Of a DNA stretch of 64,000 bases, positions 57,610 through 64,000 are shown piece after piece. A program made the translations under genes and the position numbers. Position 1 is the stretch's first letter. Every line of letters begins with the position of its first letter. The stretch is taken from NCBI GenBank assembly GCA_002013415.1, contig MAEX01000008.1, positions 1 to 64,000 of the forward strand. The letters run 5' to 3'. The stretch is from Mycobacterium sp. D16Q14 (GTDB lineage: Bacteria; Actinomycetota; Actinomycetes; Mycobacteriales; Mycobacteriaceae). Below the pieces are notes generated by a model. It saw only the letters and a list, made by a program, of their open reading frames with translations. It had not been told where the DNA came from and did no database searches.

Positions 57610-59039
57610 GGCACTACTACAGCGCCGAGCAGATTCGGGAGGCCGAGGCGCCGCTACTGGCGGCGCTGCCCGAGGGAGTCTTGATGCGGCGCGCGGCGTA
57701 CGGACTGGCCACGGTCGTCGCGGACGAGCTGTCACGCCGGGCGGGAGTGGTGGCCGGGCGACGTGTGTGTGCGATCGTGGGCTCCGGCGACAATGGCGGA
57801 GACGCCCTGTGGGCGTTGACCTTCCTGCGTCGACGTGGGGTCGCCGCCAGTGCGGTGCTGCTGAATCCGGACCGGGCCCATCGCGCGGGTCTGACGGCCT
57901 TCCGTAGGGCCGGCGGTCGGGTGGTGTCCGCGGTACCCAGCGAGACCGATCTGATTGTCGACGGTGTGGTGGGCATCTCGGGAACTGGTCCGCTGCGGCC
58001 GGGAGCCGCCGAGATCGCTGAGCAGGCCAACGCCGAGGGAATTCCGGTGATCGCGGTGGACGTTCCCAGTGGCGTCGACGTACACACCGGGACGGTGGAC
58101 GGCCCCGCCTTTCGGGCCGCGGTGACGGTGACATTCGGTGGGTACAAACCCGTTCACGCTCTCGGTGATTGCGGCGACGTCCGGCTCATCGACATCGGGC
58201 TGGACCTGCCCGCGTCGACACTGCGGGAACTGGATGCCCATGATGTGGCGGCCGCGTGGCCGATCCCCGGACCGACCGACGACAAGTACACGCAAGGTGT
58301 TACGGGGGTGCTGGCTGGATCGCATACGTACCCCGGGGCGGCCATCTTGTGCACGGGTGCCGCCGTCGCCGCGACGGCTGGGATGGTCCGATTTGCCGGA
58401 TCTGCTGCCGCCGAGGTGGTTTCGCATTGGCCGGAGGTGATTGCCACCCAGACGGAAGAGGCGGCCGGTCGGGTACAGGCCTGGGTGATCGGTCCCGGAT
58501 ACGGAACCGGCGAGCGCCAGACGCGAACATTGCGGCGGGTGCTGTCGGGCGGCCTGCCCGTACTCGTCGACGCCGACGCCCTGACGATCCTCGCCGAGCA
58601 CCCTGAGCTGGCCGATCTGGTGGCATCGCGCGACGCGGCGACGATCCTGACCCCGCACGCCGGTGAATACCGCAGGCTCGCAGGTGTGCTGCCCGGCCCC
58701 GACCGAATCGGCGCGGCGCGGTCGCTTGCGGTGAAGCTGGGCGCCACGGTGCTTCTCAAGGGGAACGTGACCGTCATCGCGCAGCCGGACGGGACCACAT
58801 ACGTGAATCGGGCACACGGATCGTGGGCCGCGACGGCGGGTTCGGGTGACGTGCTCTCGGGTGTGATCGGTGCCCTACTGTCCGCTGGAGTACCGGCGGA
58901 CAAGGCCGCCGCGGTGGGTGCCTACGTGCACGCTCGCGCGGCTGCGGCCGCCGCGGCGGATCCGGGTCCGGGCACGGCCCCTATCTCGGCTTCCCGTCTT
59001 CTTGGACATCTGCGGTGGGCGATCGCCGAAATAGGGTGA
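57606..59039 (+). CDS. nnr: bifunctional NAD(P)H-hydrate epimerase/dehydratase
   Basis: Repairs hydrated NAD(P)H. The 477-aa product fuses a YjeF_N epimerase (MRHYYSAEQIREAEAPLLAA; VGSGDNGGDALWALTFLRRR; DVPSGVDVHTGTVD) with a C-terminal ADP-dependent dehydratase (TPHAGEYRRLAGVLPGPDR; GSWAATAGSGDVLSGVIGAL). The order and the link to gadB and alr match M. tuberculosis. It begins in the stop of the frameshifted hydrolase. Confidence 0.94.
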   Translation: MRHYYSAEQIREAEAPLLAALPEGVLMRRAAYGLATVVADELSRRAGVVAGRRVCAIVGSGDNGGDALWALTFLRRRGVAASAVLLNPDRAHRAGLTAFRRAGGRVVSAVPSETDLIVDGVVGISGTGPLRPGAAEIAEQANAEGIPVIAVDVPSGVDVHTGTVDGPAFRAAVTVTFGGYKPVHALGDCGDVRLIDIGLDLPASTLRELDAHDVAAAWPIPGPTDDKYTQGVTGVLAGSHTYPGAAILCTGAAVAATAGMVRFAGSAAAEVVSHWPEVIATQTEEAAGRVQAWVIGPGYGTGERQTRTLRRVLSGGLPVLVDADALTILAEHPELADLVASRDAATILTPHAGEYRRLAGVLPGPDRIGAARSLAVKLGATVLLKGNVTVIAQPDGTTYVNRAHGSWAATAGSGDVLSGVIGALLSAGVPADKAAAVGAYVHARAAAAAAADPGPGTAPISASRLLGHLRWAIAEIG

Positions 59040-59049
59040 GAATCGGCTT

Positions 59050-60480
59050 ATGTCGAATCCCCGCGATCAGTTCAGTCTCTCGGCCCACGCCGGCAAGATC
59101 AATGCCTCGTCCTTTAGTCCCGCCTATACCGGCCGCTTGTCGACGGCTCCGATCCCGGCGCTGCGCCTCCCCGATGAGCCGATGGACCCGCAGGCCGCCT
59201 ATCGGTTCATTCACGACGAGCTGATGCTCGATGGCAGTTCCCGGCTGAACCTGGCCACCTTTGTGACGACGTGGATGGATCCCGAGGCCGAGAAGCTGAT
59301 GGCCGAGACGTTCGACAAGAACATGATCGACAAGGACGAGTATCCGGCGACCGCCGCGATCGAGTCGCGGTGTGTGGCCATGGTGGCCGATCTGTTCCAC
59401 GCCGAGGACCTGTCGGCCGAGGACCCGTCGTCGGCGGTCGGGGTGTCGACGATCGGGTCGAGTGAGGCGGTGATGCTCGCCGGGCTGGCGCTCAAGTGGC
59501 GCTGGCGCGCCAAGGTGGGCGGCGCCGACGGCAATGGCTGGAAGGGACGCACGCCGAACCTGGTGATGGGTTCCAACGTGCAGGTGGTGTGGGAGAAGTT
59601 CTGCCGGTACTTCGACGTCGAGCCGCGATACCTGCCGATGGCGAAGGACCGGTATGTCATCACCCCCGAGCAGGTGCTCGCTGCGGTGGACGACGACACC
59701 ATCGGGGTGGTGGGCATCCTCGGCACCACCTTTACCGGCGAGCTTGAGCCGATCTCCGAAATCTGCGCTGCGCTCGACGCGTTGGCGGCCACGCCCGGCA
59801 AGCCCGATGTGCCGGTGCATGTCGACGCCGCCAGCGGCGGTTTCGTGGTGCCGTTCCTGCACCCCGAAGTGCACTGGGACTTCCGGCTGCCCCGGGTGGT
59901 GTCGATCAACGTCAGCGGGCACAAGTACGGCCTGACCTATCCCGGAATCGGTTTCGTGGTGTGGCGCAGCAAGGAACACCTGCCCGAAGACCTGGTGTTT
60001 CGGGTCAATTACCTCGGCGGTGACATGCCAACGTTCACCCTGAACTTCTCCCGGCCGGGCAATCAGGTGGTGGGGCAGTACTACAACTTCCTGCGGCTGG
60101 GCCGAGCCGGATACGCACAGGTGATGCGTTCCTTGTCCGAGACCGCCCGCTGGTTCGGTGATGAGCTGCGCAAGAGCGGGCACTTCGAGGTGATCACCGA
60201 TGGCTCGGCGATCCCGGTGGTGTCGTTCCGGCTGAAGGGCAAACGCCCGTACACCGAGTTCGATATCTCGCATTCGCTGCGGGCCTTCGGCTGGCAGGTG
60301 CCCGCCTACACCATGCCCGAGGATGTCACCGATATCGCGGTGCTACGGGTGGTGGTGCGCGAGGGCTTCTCGGGTGACCTTGCCCGGGCACTGCGCGATG
60401 ACCTCGTCACCGTCCTGAAGGGGCTTGACGAGCTGAAACCGAACGGGCACTTCGACGCGTTCCAGCCGTTCGCCCACTGA
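59050..60480 (+). CDS. gadB: glutamate decarboxylase
   Basis: PLP enzyme converting glutamate to GABA with consumption of a proton. The 476-aa product shows GSSEAVMLAGLALKWRWRAK, TTFTGELEPISEICAAL, PVHVDAASGGFVVPFL and the PLP lysine in INVSGHKYGLTYPG (Lys292). ATG 59050 is 10 nt after the nnr stop. The C-terminus contains FQPFAH, with a His as in GadB-type enzymes. Confidence 0.95.
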   Translation: MSNPRDQFSLSAHAGKINASSFSPAYTGRLSTAPIPALRLPDEPMDPQAAYRFIHDELMLDGSSRLNLATFVTTWMDPEAEKLMAETFDKNMIDKDEYPATAAIESRCVAMVADLFHAEDLSAEDPSSAVGVSTIGSSEAVMLAGLALKWRWRAKVGGADGNGWKGRTPNLVMGSNVQVVWEKFCRYFDVEPRYLPMAKDRYVITPEQVLAAVDDDTIGVVGILGTTFTGELEPISEICAALDALAATPGKPDVPVHVDAASGGFVVPFLHPEVHWDFRLPRVVSINVSGHKYGLTYPGIGFVVWRSKEHLPEDLVFRVNYLGGDMPTFTLNFSRPGNQVVGQYYNFLRLGRAGYAQVMRSLSETARWFGDELRKSGHFEVITDGSAIPVVSFRLKGKRPYTEFDISHSLRAFGWQVPAYTMPEDVTDIAVLRVVVREGFSGDLARALRDDLVTVLKGLDELKPNGHFDAFQPFAH

Positions 60481-60539
60481 TGCGACGGCAGAAGCGGAGC
60501 GAGTCGGGGATTTAGCGGGGTGATGGGACAATAGCGGCG

Positions 60540-61724
60540 GTGACAAAAATTCCGCAGACAGCAGCCGGTCTCCCGCCGAACAGGGGGGAGACCACGGCCC
60601 AGGCCGTCATCGACCTCGGCGCCATCGCGCACAACGTTGGGTTGCTGCGCGAGTACGCCGGTCCGGCGCGGCTCATGGTGGTCGTCAAGGCCGATGGGTA
60701 TGGGCACGGAGCGGTGCAGGTGGCCCGTGCCGCGCTCGCCGCCGGAGCCGACGAGCTGGGTGTCGCCACTATCAGCGAGGCGCTGCGGGTGCGCGCGGAC
60801 GGGATCGACGCGCCACTGCTTGCCTGGCTGCATGCGCCGGGTGCCAACTACGCCGCCGCGCTGGCGGCTGATGTCGAGGTCGCGGTGTCCTCTCTCGAGC
60901 AGCTCGATGAGCTGCTCGAGGCCGCCCGATCGACCGGGCGTCAGGCGATCACGACCGTCAAGGTGGATACCGGGCTCAATCGCAATGGGGTACCAGCCGA
61001 GTACACTCGCGACCTCTTCGAGGCCGTGGCGAAGGCGCAGGCCGAGCAGTCAGTCCGATTGCGCGGCATTATGTCTCATTTCGCATATGCCGATCAGCCC
61101 GGTAATCCCACCATCGACATGCAGATCGGCCGGTTCAACGGGGCACTCGAATTGGCGCGTGGTCTGGGATTGCGTTACGAGGTGGCGCACCTGTCGAATT
61201 CGGCGGCCACGTTGACCCGGCCCGATGCCCGATATGACATGGTGCGCGCGGGTATCGCGCTGTACGGCATCAGCCCGATGCCGGGTCACCTCGAGCCCGG
61301 CTTGATCCCGGCGATGTCCCTGACCTGTGCGGTGTCCTCGGTGAAGCCGGTGCGGGCTGGTGAGGGAGTGTCCTACGGGCACGTATGGACGGCTCCGCAT
61401 GACACCAACGCGGCGCTCGTCGGCATCGGGTACGCCGACGGTGTGATCCGCGGACTGGGCAACCGCTTCGAGGTGGCCATCGGTGGGCGCCGCTACCCCA
61501 ACATCGGACGCGTCTGCATGGACCAGTTCGTGGTCGATCTGGGCGACAACGAGGCCGGAGTGAAGTCGGGCGATGTCGCAACACTTTTCGGGCCGGGCGT
61601 GGACGGAGAGCCGACCGCGCAGGACTGGGCGCAGCTGCTCGACACCATCGCCTACGAGGTGGTCACCTGCCCGCGGGGCAGGGTCGTCCGGACCTACCGG
61701 GATTCCGGGTCCGTTGAGCAGTAA
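60540..61724 (+). CDS. alr: alanine racemase
   Basis: Makes D-alanine for peptidoglycan; the target of cycloserine. The 394-aa product from GTG 60540 carries the PLP lysine in [15 protein letters not shown] (Lys50) and the second catalytic residue in [13 protein letters not shown] (Tyr279). The C-terminal [16 protein letters not shown] is typical. No Shine-Dalgarno is evident in the 59-bp gap after gadB. Confidence 0.95.
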   Translation: MTKIPQTAAGLPPNRGETTAQAVIDLGAIAHNVGLLREYAGPARLMVVVKADGYGHGAVQVARAALAAGADELGVATISEALRVRADGIDAPLLAWLHAPGANYAAALAADVEVAVSSLEQLDELLEAARSTGRQAITTVKVDTGLNRNGVPAEYTRDLFEAVAKAQAEQSVRLRGIMSHFAYADQPGNPTIDMQIGRFNGALELARGLGLRYEVAHLSNSAATLTRPDARYDMVRAGIALYGISPMPGHLEPGLIPAMSLTCAVSSVKPVRAGEGVSYGHVWTAPHDTNAALVGIGYADGVIRGLGNRFEVAIGGRRYPNIGRVCMDQFVVDLGDNEAGVKSGDVATLFGPGVDGEPTAQDWAQLLDTIAYEVVTCPRGRVVRTYRDSGSVEQ

Positions 61725-62805
61725 GTCGAACGCCTGGCTGGCCGGCGTGGCAGGGCTCGGTGCCGTAGTCACGGTGGCCGGTGTGGGCACCGCGCGCTCG
61801 ATCGGTCGGCGCAGGTTCGACGATCCCTACCGCGATGAGGACTTCGACCTGTTGGAGACCGATCGCGGCAGCATTGTGATGACCGATGACGGTGTGCCGC
61901 TCGCGGTTCGCGAGGTAGGCCCGTCGAATGCGCCACTCACCGTCGTGTTCGTACACGGATTCTGTCTGCAGATGGCGTCCTTTCATTTCCAGCGCCGCGA
62001 ACTCTCCGGCCGCTGGGGCGACCAGGTTCGGATGGTCTTCTATGACCAACGCGGACATGGGCGTTCGGGCCTTCCTGCTCCGAAATCATGCACCATCAGA
62101 CAGCTCGGCGATGACCTCGAAACGGTGCTGCGGGTGCTGGTGCCCCGGGGCAATGCGGTTCTGGTGGGGCATTCGATGGGCGGCATGACCATCCTCGCGC
62201 ACGCCGGTCGCCATCCCGGGCAGTATGGCCGCAGGATTGTCGGAGTGGGGTTGATCGCCAGTGCAGCCGAAGGTCTTTCGCACACAGCGATTGGCGAGGG
62301 GTTGCGCAATCCGGCGCTGCGCGTCCTGCGGACGGCCGTTCATTACGCGCCGCGTCCTGCCCACCACGGCCGCGGCGCGGTCAAGTCACTCGTTGGTCCG
62401 GTGCTGCAGGCCGCCTCGTACGGCGGCCAGCGGGTGAGCCCCACTCTGGTGAAGTTCAGCGAGCGGATGATCCATCAGACACCCGTCACGACCATCGTGG
62501 ATTTTCTGCGGGCACTCGAGGAGCACGATGAGACCGCAGCGCTGCCGACCATCGCGCCGCTACCCAGTCTGGTGGTGTGCGGCGATACGGACATGCTGAC
62601 CCCGCAGGTCCAATCGGAGTCCATGGCAGCGCAATTGGGGACAAGCGGGCTCAGCGAGCTGATCCTGGTACGCGAATCGGGACATCTGGTGCAGCTGGAG
62701 CATCCGAGAATCGTCAACGACGGCATCGATCGGCTAGTCAGGCGATCAACCCCAACACTCTTCGCCGCGATCAAACAGCGTCTGCGTGATCGGACCGGGC
62801 TGTGA
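61714..62805 (+). CDS. alpha/beta hydrolase with N-terminal membrane segment
   Basis: The start is placed at TTG 61714 (363 aa), overlapping alr by 11 nt; the longer open frame is a shadow of alr. An N-terminal hydrophobic segment ([19 protein letters not shown]) could be a membrane anchor. The hydrolase core shows [30 protein letters not shown], the nucleophile in [18 protein letters not shown], the acid near [11 protein letters not shown] and His in [12 protein letters not shown]. Position between alr and tsaE is shared with M. smegmatis, as I recall. Substrate unknown. Confidence 0.85.
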   Translation: MSSKSNAWLAGVAGLGAVVTVAGVGTARSIGRRRFDDPYRDEDFDLLETDRGSIVMTDDGVPLAVREVGPSNAPLTVVFVHGFCLQMASFHFQRRELSGRWGDQVRMVFYDQRGHGRSGLPAPKSCTIRQLGDDLETVLRVLVPRGNAVLVGHSMGGMTILAHAGRHPGQYGRRIVGVGLIASAAEGLSHTAIGEGLRNPALRVLRTAVHYAPRPAHHGRGAVKSLVGPVLQAASYGGQRVSPTLVKFSERMIHQTPVTTIVDFLRALEEHDETAALPTIAPLPSLVVCGDTDMLTPQVQSESMAAQLGTSGLSELILVRESGHLVQLEHPRIVNDGIDRLVRRSTPTLFAAIKQRLRDRTGL

Positions 62806-63269
62806 TCGACGAGTCGGGAAGCGTCGCCTTACCGACGCTAAAGGACACCTTGGATTTCGGTGCGCGGATCGGACGCGACCTCGCCGCCGGTGATGTCGTG
62901 GTTCTCAGCGGGCCTCTCGGGGCCGGAAAGACGGCATTGACCAAGGGGATTGCGCAGGGCATGGATGTCGACGGCCCGGTGACCTCGCCGTCGTATGTGC
63001 TTGCGCGGGTTCATGAGGCGCGCCGCCCGGGGGCCCCGGCGCTGGTGCACGTGGACGTCTACCGATTGCTGGAACATCAGAGTGCCGACCTGATCGGCGA
63101 ACTCGACTCATTGGACCTCGATACCGACCTGGACGATTCGGTGGTCGTCGTCGAATGGGGGGAGGGGCTTGCGGAGCGACTGTCGGAACACCATCTGGAC
63201 ATCCGGCTGGAGCGCGCGGCTGACTCCGATGAGCGCACCGCAACCTGGCATTGGAGCCGTGAGTCATGA
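62802..63269 (+). CDS. tsaE: tRNA threonylcarbamoyladenosine ATPase TsaE
   Basis: P-loop ATPase that cycles the TsaB-TsaD complex in t6A37 synthesis. The 155-aa product has the Walker A LSGPLGAGKTALTKGIAQG (Lys43), SPSYVLARVHEA and the acidic HVDVYRLLEHQSADLIGELD. It begins in the upstream stop (GTGA) and overlaps tsaB by ATGA. Confidence 0.94.
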   Translation: MIDESGSVALPTLKDTLDFGARIGRDLAAGDVVVLSGPLGAGKTALTKGIAQGMDVDGPVTSPSYVLARVHEARRPGAPALVHVDVYRLLEHQSADLIGELDSLDLDTDLDDSVVVVEWGEGLAERLSEHHLDIRLERAADSDERTATWHWSRES

Positions 63270-63889
63270 GCGTGATACTCGCCGTGGACACGGCCACCCC
63301 TGCCATCACGGCGGGCCTCGTCAGGCGCGCGCCAGATGGATCGGTGGACACCCTTTCTGAGCGAATCACCATGGGTGCCAAGGGTCATGCCGAGGCGCTG
63401 ACGCCCAACATCGGTGCGGCCTGCGTGGACGCCGGCGTACCGGTCGGGGAGCTCGACGCGATCGTGGTGGGTTGCGGCCCGGGTCCGTTCACGGGGCTGC
63501 GCGTGGGCATGGCCACCGCATCGGCCATGGGCCTGGCGCTGGATATTCCGGTGTACCCGGTGTGCACGCTCGACGCCATCGGCTACGGCACCAGCGGCGG
63601 CGTCCTCGTCGTCACCGACGCGCGCCGGCGTGAGGTGTACTGGGCCGGTTATCGGGATGGCATACGCATCAGCGGCCCGGCCGTCGATGCGCCCGCGGCC
63701 GTGTCGTCAGAGGGATTCACCCGGGTGGCCGGATCACCGGACCACACAGCGCTTTTCGACCTCTCGGTGCTCGACCGCCAGTACCCGTCACCGTCCCGGC
63801 TGGTGCAGGCGGTGGACTGGAGCCGGCCCCCGGGTGCACTTACCCCCCTGTATCTGCGCCGCCCCGATGCCAAAGAACCGCGTCGATGA
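63266..63889 (+). CDS. tsaB: tRNA threonylcarbamoyladenosine protein TsaB
   Basis: ASKHA-fold partner of TsaD. The 207-aa product starts MSVILAVDTATPAITAGLVR, with ITMGAKGHAEALTPNI and VVGCGPGPFTGLRVGMATAS. It overlaps both neighbours by 4 nt; the tsaE-tsaB-rimI order is standard, with tsaD expected just beyond the window. Confidence 0.95.
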   Translation: MSVILAVDTATPAITAGLVRRAPDGSVDTLSERITMGAKGHAEALTPNIGAACVDAGVPVGELDAIVVGCGPGPFTGLRVGMATASAMGLALDIPVYPVCTLDAIGYGTSGGVLVVTDARRREVYWAGYRDGIRISGPAVDAPAAVSSEGFTRVAGSPDHTALFDLSVLDRQYPSPSRLVQAVDWSRPPGALTPLYLRRPDAKEPRR

Positions 63890-64000
63890 CGGTCGTGCTC
63901 AAGCCGCTGCGGCGGCGCGATGCTCGTCGGTGCGCCGAACTTGAGGCGGTTCTGTTCGCCGGCGATGACCCGTGGCCGGAGTCGGCATTCCGCGCCGAGC
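63886..64000 (+). CDS. rimI: ribosomal-protein-S18-alanine N-acetyltransferase RimI, 3' end outside window
   Basis: ATG 63886 overlaps the tsaB stop (ATGA). The 38 visible residues, MTVVLKPLRRRDARRCAELE then LFAGDDPWPESAFRAE, match the opening of mycobacterial RimI (GNAT fold). The rest, including the acetyl-CoA site, is beyond base 64000. Confidence 0.85.
   Translation, partial: MTVVLKPLRRRDARRCAELEAVLFAGDDPWPESAFRAE

Overview
The window is about 64 kb of high-GC actinobacterial chromosome with dense, short-spaced genes. GTG and TTG starts are frequent, and many neighbours share a 4-nt GTGA/ATGA overlap. Mycolic-acid-bacterium families are abundant: an ESX-4 type VII secretion system, cutinase-like esterases, F420-type LLM oxidoreductases, a TIGR00027-type methyltransferase and PknH-sensor-like lipoproteins. 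Gene order recalled from M. tuberculosis, plus an eccE gene inside ESX-4, point to the Mycobacteroides abscessus/chelonae group. The species call is an inference, not a search result.

Layout, left to right. (1) 1-4.6 kb: the end of gdhA and a frameshifted small secreted-protein gene, then the last six genes of the spc ribosomal operon (rpsH-rplF-rplR-rpsE-rpmD-rplO), closed by a strong hairpin terminator and a 62-bp palindromic element. (2) 4.6-14.3 kb: an LLM oxidoreductase, two paralogous lipoproteins, sppA, an AI-2E-family permease, a methyltransferase, and a hypothetical gene coupled to a secreted HAD phosphatase. (3) 14.4-17.9 kb: secY-adk-map and a DUF4190-type membrane protein. (4) 18-24 kb: rmlB-rmlC (dTDP-rhamnose for the arabinogalactan linker), an LLM oxidoreductase, a flotillin/NfeD pair and an FAD monooxygenase. 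(5) 24-28.8 kb: the alpha operon infA-rpmJ-rpsM-rpsK-rpsD-rpoA-rplQ-truA. (6) 28.8-33.6 kb: three cutinases, an epoxide-hydrolase-like gene and an EamA permease on the minus strand, divergent from a CGNR-type regulator.

(7) 33.6-46.3 kb: a complete ESX-4 locus, with eccE4(-), eccB4(+), mycP4(-), eccD4(-), eccC4(+), a T7SS-associated membrane protein(+), and esxU and esxT(+). It ends at a 17-bp-stem terminator. (8) 46.4-54.7 kb: rplM-rpsI, glmM, a PhoD-like phosphatase, an LLM oxidoreductase, a three-gene operon (EspC-like / long WXG Ala-Pro-Gly-rich protein / 76-aa protein), and an alpha/beta-hydrolase-fold protein lacking its nucleophile serine. (9) 54.8-64 kb: glmS, a frameshifted hydrolase, nnr, gadB, alr, another hydrolase, tsaE-tsaB and the start of rimI.

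The most interesting signal is a pair of near-identical ECF-type promoters. Both read A5-GATGGAACCG, then 17 nt, then TCGTA. One lies upstream of esxU/esxT. The other sits 6 kb away, immediately before the EspC-like gene, whose ATG lies where a leaderless transcript would start. This suggests that the ESX-4 heterodimer and the three-gene operon form one regulon, probably under SigM or a similar sigma factor, and that the operon encodes ESX-4 substrates or partners. Other points are two single-base frameshifts, insertion of gdhA into the spc operon, and joining of two loci that are separate in M. tuberculosis.
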